Assembly (NCBI RefSeq): GCF_963666255.1
Contig: NZ_OY762655.1
Location: 1,240,001-1,304,000 of the forward strand
Length of the DNA: 64,000 nt
Source: an uncultured Propionivibrio sp.
Lineage (GTDB): Bacteria; Pseudomonadota; Gammaproteobacteria; Burkholderiales; Rhodocyclaceae
Direction of reading: 5' to 3'
Part shown: in pieces, positions 53,557 to 61,847 of the stretch
Position numbering within the stretch: the stretch's first letter is position 1
Layout of the letters: each line of letters opens with the position of its first letter
The notes under the pieces: generated by a model
The model's database searches: none
What the model saw: the letters and a program-made list of their open reading frames with translations, nothing else
What the model was told of the DNA's origin: nothing
Translations under genes and position numbers: made by a program

Positions 53557-53851
53557 CCGCTTTGGGTCGGGTGCAGTCTTATTCTGATGACAAAAGCAGT
53601 CATTGACTGCGATCCCCGGCTGAGCAGCGGCTGACCATCGCATTACTGCCCAACATATCCGATCTGGCAACTGGCAGCTCGGGTCGGAAACGTCCCTAAA
53701 CCAAAGCGACAATCTACCGCGGAAATTTTGGCAGGCCAGAAAAGCAAAAAGCCAACCTCAAACAGGTTGGCTTTTACGTGGAAGCATATCCTTGCCACTC
53801 GATTTTGGAAGCATATCGTTGCCAAACGGCAAAGTTATGATTCCCGGGACA
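53557..53851. repeat. Right end of the intact Tn7-like element
   Basis: Contains an inverted-repeat unit CGCTTTGG (53558) / CCAAAGCG (53701), a terminator-like hairpin (53747-53774), sites ATATCCTTGCC (53786) and ATATCGTTGCC (53813), and the terminal inverted site ending CCCGGGACA. The two inner sites point outward, opposite to the terminal site and to all left-end sites. Confidence 0.85.
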
Positions 53852-53856
53852 ACTCA
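53852..53856. repeat. Target-site duplication, right copy (ACTCA)
   Basis: Same five bases as at 34143-34147, directly after the transposon's terminal ACA and 21 bases from the tRNA-Val 3' end. Confidence 0.9.
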
Positions 53857-53877
53857 GAGGTTTAGTAGGCAATTCGA

Positions 53878-53952
53878 TGGTGCGCGGTACTGGGATCGAA
53901 CCAGTGACCCCTGCCGTGTGAAGGCAGTGCTCTACCGCTGAGCTAACCGCGC
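53878..53952 (-). tRNA. tRNA-Val (anticodon CAC)
   Basis: Minus strand reads GCGCGGTTAGCTCAGCGG at the 5' end, anticodon stem CTGCC/GGCAG around TTCACAC, T arm GGTTCGATCC, acceptor complement and encoded CCA. The gene is intact. The transposon lies just beyond its 3' end and does not alter it. Confidence 0.95.
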
Positions 53953-54047
53953 AATCGAGGGCGGCATTTAACCATAAGCCGGGCGCGCGGTCAATTTGGA
54001 TCTGAGTTTCCTTTACAATAGCCGTTTTACGTCTCCAGCATCCGACC

Positions 54048-55439
54048 ATGATCCGAACCCGCTTTGCCCCCTCCCCCACCGGCTTCCTGCATATCGGCGG
54101 CGCACGTACCGCCCTGTTTTCATGGGCTTTTGCCCGTCATCATGGCGGAAAATTCATCCTGCGCATCGAGGATACCGACGTCGCCCGCTCAACGCCGGAA
54201 GCCGTCCAGGCCATCATCGACGGGATGAACTGGCTCGGACTCGCCCACGACGAAGGCCCGTTCTACCAGATGCAGCGCATGGACCGCTACAAGGAAGTCC
54301 TGCACAAGATGCTGGCCGACGGCGCCGCCTATTACTGCTACACCACGCCGGAAGAACTCGAACGAATGCGCGAGGAACAACGCGCCAAGGGCATGAAGCC
54401 GCGTTATGACGGCACCTGGCGCCCGGAACCCGGCAAGACCCTGCCGACGCCGCCCGCCGGCGTCCAGCCGGTCATCCGCTTCAAGAACCCGACCGACGGC
54501 GTCGTCGCCTGGAATGACCTCGTCAAGGGACAGATCGCCATCGCCAACGCCGAGCTTGATGATCTCGTCATCGCCCGCACCGACTTCACGCCGACCTACA
54601 ACTTCTGCGTCGTCGTCGATGACTGGGACATGGGCATCACCCACGTCATCCGCGGCGACGACCACGTCAACAACACGCCGCGCCAGATCAACATCCTCAA
54701 GGCGCTCGGTGCGGAAGTGCCGCAATATGCGCACCTGTCGATGATCCTCGGCGACGACGGGCAGAAGCTGTCCAAGCGCCACGGCGCCGTCAGCGTCATG
54801 CAATATGACGACGAAGGCTATCTGCCGGAAGCCGTCCTCAACTACCTCGCACGCCTCGGCTGGTCGCACGGCGATGACGAAGTATTCTCGATGACGCAGT
54901 TCTGCGAATGGTTCGACCTCGACCACATCACCCCGTCGGCAGCACAATTCAACACCGAGAAGCTGAACTGGCTGAACGCGCACTACATCAAGCAGGCCGA
55001 CAACGCCCGCCTGGCAACGCTCGTCCGCCCCCGCCTCGAAAAGCGCGGCATCGTCATCCAGGCATCGCCCTCGCTCGAGGCAATCATCGGCCTCTACAAG
55101 GAACGCGTCAGCAGCCTGAACGAACTGGCTGATGCGGCCAGCATCTTCTATGCCGATATCACCTTCGACCCGGCCGTATTGAATCAGCATCTGACGCCGG
55201 AAGCACGTCCGGCACTGGAAGACTTCGCCGCCGGCGTATGCGATGTCGCCTGGGAGGCCTCCGCCATCAACGCGCTGATCAAGAGCTGCATCGCCAAGCA
55301 CGGCCTCAAGATGCCGAAACTCGCCATGCCGCTGCGCGTGCTGCTGACCGGCCAGGCGCACACACCGTCGGTCGACGCGGTGGTCGCACTCTTCCCGCGC
55401 GAAACCGTGCTGAAGCGCCTTGCAGCACTGCCCGCATGA
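54048..55439 (+). CDS. gltX: Glutamyl-tRNA synthetase
   Basis: A 463-residue class I synthetase. The HIGH-type motif is [12 protein letters not shown] near the N-terminus and the KMSKS-type motif is KLSKRHG. Other family stretches are [10 protein letters not shown] and [19 protein letters not shown]. It charges tRNA-Glu, and a tRNA-Glu gene lies just downstream. It diverges from tRNA-Val. The usual bacterial length supports this start. Confidence 0.96.
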   Translation: MIRTRFAPSPTGFLHIGGARTALFSWAFARHHGGKFILRIEDTDVARSTPEAVQAIIDGMNWLGLAHDEGPFYQMQRMDRYKEVLHKMLADGAAYYCYTTPEELERMREEQRAKGMKPRYDGTWRPEPGKTLPTPPAGVQPVIRFKNPTDGVVAWNDLVKGQIAIANAELDDLVIARTDFTPTYNFCVVVDDWDMGITHVIRGDDHVNNTPRQINILKALGAEVPQYAHLSMILGDDGQKLSKRHGAVSVMQYDDEGYLPEAVLNYLARLGWSHGDDEVFSMTQFCEWFDLDHITPSAAQFNTEKLNWLNAHYIKQADNARLATLVRPRLEKRGIVIQASPSLEAIIGLYKERVSSLNELADAASIFYADITFDPAVLNQHLTPEARPALEDFAAGVCDVAWEASAINALIKSCIAKHGLKMPKLAMPLRVLLTGQAHTPSVDAVVALFPRETVLKRLAALPA

Positions 55440-55522
55440 GCACTGCAAGAAAACTCCATATTTTTTCAAAAAGGACTTTACAACACCCAAGAGGCTCTCT
55501 ATAATGCGCCCTTCTTTCGAGC

Positions 55523-55598
<76 letters not shown>

Positions 55599-55627
55599 AG
55601 AGCTCGAAAGAAAATGTTTTAGTCCGG

Positions 55628-55703
55628 GTCCCCATCGTCTAGAGGCCTAGGACACAACCCTTTCACGGTTGGTACCGGGGTTCGAATCCCCGTGGGGACG
55701 CCA
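55628..55703 (+). tRNA. tRNA-Glu (anticodon TTC)
   Basis: 76 nt: GTCCCCATCGTCTAGAGG start, anticodon loop CTTTCAC, T arm GGTTCGAATC, acceptor TGGGGAC and encoded CCA. It lies 29 bp after tRNA-Ala. Confidence 0.95.
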
Positions 55704-55754
55704 AGATAAGACAGGCGATCGGCAGCAGCAAGCCGAACGAATGTCGGCAGCATT

Positions 55755-55831
55755 GGAGTGGTAGTTCAGTTGGTTAGAATACCGGCCTGTCACGCCGGGG
55801 GTCGCGGGTTCGAGTCCCGTCCACTCCGCCA
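55755..55831 (+). tRNA. tRNA-Asp (anticodon GTC)
   Basis: 77 nt: GGAGTGGTAGTTCAGTTGG start, anticodon loop CTGTCAC, T arm GGTTCGAGTC, acceptor CCACTCC and encoded CCA. Last of the gltX-tRNA-Ala-Glu-Asp group. Confidence 0.95.
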
Positions 55832-55840
55832 GCACCAAGC

Positions 55841-55882
55841 AAACGCCTTGCACCGTCCCTCAAGACACTGCAAGGCGTTTTG
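55841..55882 (+). terminator. Rho-independent-like terminator after the tRNA group
   Basis: AAACGCCTTGCA (55841-55852) pairs with TGCAAGGCGTTT (55869-55880), followed by TTG. The long loop and short T-run make it moderate, but the place, just after the last tRNA, is right. Confidence 0.65.
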
Positions 55883-56414
55883 CCATGGTCGCCCGCCCGC
55901 ACCATCGCCGTTTCGACGCGATGCGTCCACACACTCCCGCACGGCACGACACCTACCGCCCACAAACAGGCAAACCAACCCCCTAAACGAGAACAGCTAT
56001 CACCTTTACACCCCCAGGTCAATGCGGGAAATACGCTGTTTATAAAGGGCTTTTACGGATTTACTATCCGTCATATTTGTGGGATTATGCTGACGTCGAT
56101 ATTCGTCCGTATTTTATGCCCCGCGTGGCATATCTGAGGCGCGCGCCAGAACAGATTGCAGCTTCGGCAAGCTTTCCGACAATTGGGGCATATGCCGAAC
56201 CAATAGCCTGACCAGAATAATAATGATGTTCAGCATGGAATTCAGCCGTTTGCCGGGTTCGGAACAGGTAGCAGGGATTTAGCATCTCCGCAGTGCCATC
56301 GCAATTTCTCGGGCGAATATTCCGTAGTTCTGTCTTATACCAGTCTGAAGTTAGCAACTCGTGATCGTGCGGTCGTGTTTGTGGCTCTTTTGACGTTTTT
56401 GGGAGTAATCGAAA
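55883..56414. other. Non-coding interval before the chemotaxis receptor
   Basis: About 530 bases with no supported gene, AT-rich from 55990 onward. A GGGAG ribosome site lies before the receptor ATG. I could not identify a sigma-28-type motility promoter with confidence. Confidence 0.4.
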
Positions 56415-58040
56415 ATGAAAAACATGACTATTAGCCGTCGCATCCTGTTGATGGTAATCACTTCGATCGTTGGCCTTCTCGCCGTCGGCCTGGTCGGGCT
56501 ATCCGTATCCAACCAGCAAGTGGCCAGCATCCAGTCGATCAAGGACGACAGCCTCGCAAGCATCGAGGTGCTTGGCGAAGCGCGCCAGGCCTACATGGAG
56601 TACCGCGTGCTGGTTTACACGCACCTCGTCAACAGCGACCCCGCGGTATTGCAAACGACTGAAACGCGTCTTGGCGAATCGGCTGACCGATTACAGGGCA
56701 TGCTCAAGAAATACGAAGGCATGTTGTCGAATGACGAGGACAAGAAACTGCTTGAGAACGACCGGACTCTTCTCGGCAAATACATGGACCTGATGGGAAA
56801 CCGTGTCATAGCCCTGTCCAAGCGCAACGAAAAGGACGCGGCGCGCAACCTGATCGTCGCGGAAGGAACGGCGCTCGGCGTGAGCTTGCGCAAAGCGCTG
56901 GGCGACCACATGGCTTTCAACGTGCAGAACGCCAATTCCTTCAGCCAGCGAGCGCTTGACACGGCCGCGCATGGCCGCGTGCTGTCAATTTCAGTGATCG
57001 TTGCCGCCTTGGCCGCGATCGGCCTGTTCGGCTATTTCCTGGTAACCAACATCCGGCAATCCATGAACGAGATTCAGGGCATGGTCAGCCATGTCGAATC
57101 CAATCTCGACTTTACCGTGCGTGTCCAGGCCCGTCGCCAGGATGAAATTGGCATGACGACCCAGGCACTGAACCGCCTGCTCGACAAACTGCAAACGAAC
57201 CTGAAGACGATCGCTGAAAGCGCTCACATGGTGTCAGCCGCCTCCGGCCAGATGTCCACGGCATCCTCGCAAGTGGCGACCGCCTCCCACCAGCAGAGCG
57301 AATCGGCGTCCGACATGGCTGCCACGGTCGAGGAAATGACGGTGAGCATCAATCACGTTGGCGAACGCGCACTGGAAGCAAACCGCCTGTCCAGCGAGTC
57401 GGGCGCACTCGCACAGCGTGGCGAACTTGTCATCGGCGAAACCGTCACCGGCATCCGGGCAATCGCCGACACGGTGAACGAAGCGGCCACGCTGATCCAC
57501 GGACTGGAACAACACAGCCAGGAAATCTCGAATGTCGTTTCGGTCATCAAGGAAGTCGCCGACCAGACCAACCTGCTCGCGCTGAACGCCGCCATCGAGG
57601 CCGCCCGCGCCGGAGAACAGGGGCGAGGATTTGCCGTCGTCGCGGACGAAGTGCGGAAACTCGCCGAAAGGACCAGCGCCTCGACGCAGGAAATCGGCAC
57701 CAGCATCGCCGCAATGCGGGATAGTGCCGGCGGCGCCGTATCGAGCATGCAGCGCGTCGTCGAGAAGGTGGGCGAAGGCGTCGAAAAGGCCGAAGAAGCC
57801 AATCAATCGATCCGGGTCATCGGCGAGAGCAGCCGTGCGGCGGTGAGCATGGTCGAGGAAATCACCTCCGCGATCCGCGAACAGGCCGCCGCGACCAACA
57901 ACATCGCCGTCCAGGTCGAAAAGATCGCCCAGATGTCCGAGGAAAGCAGTGCCGCCGCGCGGCACAGTGCGGAGACCGCCCAGCAACTCGACTCACTGGC
58001 GACGGAAATGCAGTCAATTGTCAGCGCGTACAAGATCTAG
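56415..58040 (+). CDS. Methyl-accepting chemotaxis protein (4HB-HAMP-MCP)
   Basis: A 541-residue receptor. First membrane helix ~9-30 ([20 protein letters not shown]), a four-helix-bundle sensor (~31-188), second helix ~190-210 ([18 protein letters not shown]), HAMP domain, then the long signalling coil with the hairpin tip [20 protein letters not shown] and [13 protein letters not shown]. It signals to CheA/CheW; no other che genes lie nearby. The C-terminus lacks a CheR-binding pentapeptide. The ligand is unknown. Confidence 0.93.
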   Translation: MKNMTISRRILLMVITSIVGLLAVGLVGLSVSNQQVASIQSIKDDSLASIEVLGEARQAYMEYRVLVYTHLVNSDPAVLQTTETRLGESADRLQGMLKKYEGMLSNDEDKKLLENDRTLLGKYMDLMGNRVIALSKRNEKDAARNLIVAEGTALGVSLRKALGDHMAFNVQNANSFSQRALDTAAHGRVLSISVIVAALAAIGLFGYFLVTNIRQSMNEIQGMVSHVESNLDFTVRVQARRQDEIGMTTQALNRLLDKLQTNLKTIAESAHMVSAASGQMSTASSQVATASHQQSESASDMAATVEEMTVSINHVGERALEANRLSSESGALAQRGELVIGETVTGIRAIADTVNEAATLIHGLEQHSQEISNVVSVIKEVADQTNLLALNAAIEAARAGEQGRGFAVVADEVRKLAERTSASTQEIGTSIAAMRDSAGGAVSSMQRVVEKVGEGVEKAEEANQSIRVIGESSRAAVSMVEEITSAIREQAAATNNIAVQVEKIAQMSEESSAAARHSAETAQQLDSLATEMQSIVSAYKI

Positions 58041-58494
58041 AACAAACGCCCTCCATGAGAGGGAACCCCGCCCCGCGATGCCATAAGCATCGCGCGGGCC
58101 CACTCATGCACGCCGCATATGGTCGTGCACAGCAGCTTGGCCGATACGATTGCCGGCCAGATGACACTGGTTTGCAGTTGCCTTCTGGAGCGTTTGCGAT
58201 GGCGGGGGCCTGATTTTCGTCAGGATGCAGGACGTACCGCACCCGCAGAGCGAGCGCATCAGTGCCGACACAACGGCAACAACCGACGTCACCCTGCAAT
58301 ACAGACTGGAACCTGTATCAAAAGCCGAAACTGATCGAACGGCTGGCAAATGGCATATTCGCGTTCATCACGCCAACGGCATAGTCAGCGCAAAAAGCAT
58401 TTGGGAACACAGGAATTTTCAATTACTATTTGAATTCAGAAACTTGATGCCGCCCCTTCCATTCGCTGCCGTATAGCCGCGCGCATTTCGCACG
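58041..58494. other. Non-coding interval with a hairpin
   Basis: About 450 bases. CGCGATGC (58074) and GCATCGCG (58087) form a short stem 33 bases after the receptor stop, without a clear T-run, so it is a possible but imperfect terminator. The rest shows no gene. Confidence 0.4.
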
Positions 58495-61400
58495 ATGCCG
58501 AAAACAAAGACAATGTATCCGCTATTGTGGCGGGCGACAGTTCTCATAGCCTTGAATGCCATAGTGATCGCACTGGTCATTTTCGGGCTCTGGAAACTGT
58601 ATGAGCGAACGTACCAAGAAGCGGAAATTCGCTGCCAGAGCATTTCCCTCGCAGTCGTCACGCATCTGAGCAGCGAAATCAGCAAGATCGACCTGGCCCT
58701 TCGCAACGTCGCCGGCGAAGTGACGCCCCCCCCGCGCAAAGACGAGCTCCGTGCACAAACCGATCAAGTGTTCAACGCGCTGTTTGCCCGGCAGAAGCTG
58801 GCCTTGCCCCAAGTTGAAGCATGGAGCGTCACCGATGCCGACGGGATGCTTGTTTTTCATGAGGGAACCGGAACCCAGCCCTTGGTTTCAGTGGCAGATC
58901 GTGAGTATTTCCGCGATCTCAAATCCCAGAAAGTCGACAAGCTGGTCGTTTCCAGACCCCTCAAGGGGCGAATGACAGGCAACTGGGTATTGATGTTCGC
59001 ACGCGCGATCCGCGATTCCGGGGGGCGGTTTACCGGCATCGTCGCGGCAACCCTGCCGATCAAGAACCTCAATCAGATACTGTCCGGTTTTGAGATCGGC
59101 CGCCGTGGCGTGGTGAATCTGCGCGACGCTGATTTGCGGCTGATTGCCCGCTTCCCCGAGCAACAGGACGGCAATCGCGTCGAAATTGGTGACGCACGCG
59201 TTTCGGAGGCCTTGCGCAGCCGCGTGAATTCCGGGCAAAGCGAAGCCACTTACAGCGCCATCGCGCCCTTTGACCAGGTCGAACGCATCTTCAGTTTCCG
59301 CAAGGTCGACCGGCTCCCGATGCATGTGCTGGCGGGAATATCCAAGGATGATTTTTTCGAAGACTGGCGCAATACGGCGAGTCATATCTCGGGCATCGTG
59401 ATCCTGTTGCTGGTGGCATGCAACCTTGCCGTCGTGCTGTTTTACCGGCAATGGCGGCTTGCACGCCAGAGCGCCGTCGCGCAGCAGGACGGGAATGCCC
59501 AACTGCAGCAATCGCTGCAGCAGTTGCAAGATCGCGACAACGCCCTCATCGCCGCCCAGCAAGCCGGCCTGCTCGGGACCTATACCCTCGATATCCGTTC
59601 AAAGCGGTGGCAGTGCTCCGATCAGTTGAACAGCATTTTCGGTATCGACGGCAACTTTCCGCACACCATTGAGGGCTGGCAGTTGCTGATGCACCCGGAC
59701 GATCGCGAGAAGATGATCCGCTATTTCGAGTCGGAAGTCGTCGGGAAACATCAGTTCTTCGACCAGGAATACCGGATCATCCGCCCTTGCGACGGGCGCG
59801 TCGTCTGGGTTCACGGTTTGGGTCGGCTCGATTTCGCCCCGGATGGCAGCTCGGCATCGATGAGCGGCACGATTCAGGACATCAGCATACGCCGTGCCGC
59901 CAATGACCGGTTGCACCTGACCCATGAGGTGTTCCTGAACGCTTCCGAAGGAATCGTCGTCACCGATCGCAATGGCACCATCATTGAAGTGAATCCGGCG
60001 TATAGCCGGATTACCGGATATTCGAGCGATGAACTCAAAGGCCAGAATCCGCGAATCCTGAAATCGGACGCCCAGGACGACGGTTTTTTCACGACGCTGT
60101 GGCGGGTGCTTCTGACGACAGGACATTGGGATGGCGAGATCGTCAATCGCAGGAAAAATGGCACGACTTACGTTCAGCGGACGCGAATTTTCGCCATTTA
60201 CGACGCCCAGGGCGAAATTGCCCGCTTCGCCGGCGTCGTCGCGGACATCACCAAACTCAAGGAAAGTCAGCTGCGGCTTGAACGCATGGCGTTCTACGAC
60301 GAACTGACCGGCTTGCCGAACCGGGCGCTGTTCGCGGACAGAATACACAAGGCGATGGCCGAGTGCCGGCGTCACGACACCCGGCTGTTGGGGATATGCT
60401 GCCTGGATCTCGATGGGTTCAGCGACATCAACGAGCGCTGGGGTCACGGCATCGGCGACAGGCTCCTGGTCGAGGTTGGAAAGCGCCTGTCCGGATGCAT
60501 TCGCGCGAACGACACGATCTGCCGCCTGGGCGGCGACGAGTTCGTCGTCCTCTTCAGCGACCTGAAGGATGAGTATGACGCCCGCGATGCCGTTTCAAGG
60601 CTGCTTGCCATCTCCGAGACGCCCTATGTACTGGGCGAAGTCAGCACGCTGGTGACGCTCAGCGTCGGGGTTTCCCTCTATCCCCTGGCGGGGACGGACG
60701 AGCCCGATGTCCTGCTGCGCCAAGCGGATCAGGCGATGTTTGATGCCAAGCGCAAGGGCAAGAACTGCATGAGCTTCTTCGATGTCGAGAGCGAGCAGTT
60801 GCTCCGCGAGCAGCAGGCTTCTTACGACCGGCTCGTCAAGGCCCTGGCCGAGGACGAATTCCGGCTCGTGTACCAACCCAAGGTGGACCTGCGATCCGGT
60901 GCTGTCATCGGCGTTGAAGCGCTCTTGCGCTGGCAGCATCCCGACCGGGGCATGCTGCCCCCGATGGAGTTCCTGCCGCTGGTCGAGGCCACGCAACTCA
61001 CGCTCCCGCTGGGGGAATGGATTCTGCATGAGGCATTGCAGCAGCAACGCAAGTGGCTGGCACAGGGATTGTCGCTGACCATCGGCGTCAACATCTTCGG
61101 ACTTCATCTTCAGCGGACGGATTTTGTCGAGCGTCTGGCCGACATTCTGGGCGCTTATCCCGATGTCGATCCGCGCACGCTCGAACTGGAGGTGGTCGAG
61201 ACGACCGCGCTGGAAAACATCCGCGATGTCACCGTCCAGATTCAGCGATGCCGGGAACTGGGTGTTGGCTTTGCCCTCGACGATTTCGGCACCGGTTATT
61301 CATCGCTGACCTACCTGCAGCAACTCCCGGTCGACTGGGTCAAGATAGACCGTTCCTTTGTGCGCGACATGATCGACACCCCCAAGGATCGTTCGCTCGT

Positions 61401-61611
61401 TCAGAGCATTGTCGGCATGGCCCACACGCTGGGACGACGGGTTGTCGCCGAAGGGGTCGAGACCACCGAACATGGTGTCTTTCTGATCGAATGTGGCTGC
61501 GACTGCGCCCAGGGGTATGGAATCGCCCGCCCGATGCCGCCGACCGACCTGCCGGCCTGGATCAGGCAATGGACCGTCCCCGCCGATTGGGTCGCCAACG
61601 CCGGCAGCTAA
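58495..61611 (+). CDS. Cache-PAS-PAS-GGDEF-EAL c-di-GMP protein
   Basis: A 1038-residue membrane protein. Order: TM helix ~13-34, periplasmic dCache sensor (~40-295, with VADREYFRDLKSQKVDKLVV and AATLPIKNLNQILSGF), TM ~297-318, PAS (~345-470), PAS (~475-600, GIVVTDRNGTIIEVNPAYSR), GGDEF with intact RLGGDEF and RAND inhibitory site, and EAL with GVEALLRW, ELEVVETTA, DDFGTGYSSL, KIDRSF and AEGVETTEH. Both enzymatic sites look complete, so net direction depends on the sensor state. The start is uncertain (ATG at 58495 or 58513). Confidence 0.92.
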   Translation: MPKTKTMYPLLWRATVLIALNAIVIALVIFGLWKLYERTYQEAEIRCQSISLAVVTHLSSEISKIDLALRNVAGEVTPPPRKDELRAQTDQVFNALFARQKLALPQVEAWSVTDADGMLVFHEGTGTQPLVSVADREYFRDLKSQKVDKLVVSRPLKGRMTGNWVLMFARAIRDSGGRFTGIVAATLPIKNLNQILSGFEIGRRGVVNLRDADLRLIARFPEQQDGNRVEIGDARVSEALRSRVNSGQSEATYSAIAPFDQVERIFSFRKVDRLPMHVLAGISKDDFFEDWRNTASHISGIVILLLVACNLAVVLFYRQWRLARQSAVAQQDGNAQLQQSLQQLQDRDNALIAAQQAGLLGTYTLDIRSKRWQCSDQLNSIFGIDGNFPHTIEGWQLLMHPDDREKMIRYFESEVVGKHQFFDQEYRIIRPCDGRVVWVHGLGRLDFAPDGSSASMSGTIQDISIRRAANDRLHLTHEVFLNASEGIVVTDRNGTIIEVNPAYSRITGYSSDELKGQNPRILKSDAQDDGFFTTLWRVLLTTGHWDGEIVNRRKNGTTYVQRTRIFAIYDAQGEIARFAGVVADITKLKESQLRLERMAFYDELTGLPNRALFADRIHKAMAECRRHDTRLLGICCLDLDGFSDINERWGHGIGDRLLVEVGKRLSGCIRANDTICRLGGDEFVVLFSDLKDEYDARDAVSRLLAISETPYVLGEVSTLVTLSVGVSLYPLAGTDEPDVLLRQADQAMFDAKRKGKNCMSFFDVESEQLLREQQASYDRLVKALAEDEFRLVYQPKVDLRSGAVIGVEALLRWQHPDRGMLPPMEFLPLVEATQLTLPLGEWILHEALQQQRKWLAQGLSLTIGVNIFGLHLQRTDFVERLADILGAYPDVDPRTLELEVVETTALENIRDVTVQIQRCRELGVGFALDDFGTGYSSLTYLQQLPVDWVKIDRSFVRDMIDTPKDRSLVQSIVGMAHTLGRRVVAEGVETTEHGVFLIECGCDCAQGYGIARPMPPTDLPAWIRQWTVPADWVANAGS

Positions 61612-61847
61612 CGCATCGTCATGCATCGGCCGGATGCATTGACAGGACGCCCATGCCCCGATATTGCGGCCAAAACCTCGTCGCAGCAACGGAACTGAGG
61701 CATTCCCGCCAAACATTGCGTATGCTGCCGGTCTGTCAGCATGCCAACGGCTTTCTTGCGACTCTTCACTTGTGGTACAACGCAAGTGCAGCGGGAACCT
61801 GCCGCGCAGGCCTCCTTCCAGTTTATTAACCGTTTCGAGCGACGGAT

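Larger units (their letters stand above)
34148..53851 (+). mobile_element. Tn7-like transposon, 19,704 bp, inserted beside tRNA-Val
   Basis: Starts TGTCCCGGGAACCATAA and ends with the inverse of TGTCCCGGGAATCATAA. Both 24-bp ends run to a TTGCC box, and the element is flanked by ACTCA on both sides. It carries tnsAB, tnsC and tniQ in the middle, with about 10 kb of cargo to the left and 4 kb to the right. The right end is 26 bp from the 3' end of the tRNA-Val gene. GC content is lower than in the chromosome. Many cargo genes resemble defence genes. No Cas gene, CRISPR array or tnsE is visible. Confidence 0.92.

Noticed and set aside
54189..55490. 433-codon minus-strand frame opposite gltX
   Set aside because: Antisense to a certain glutamyl-tRNA synthetase gene, without recognisable domains.
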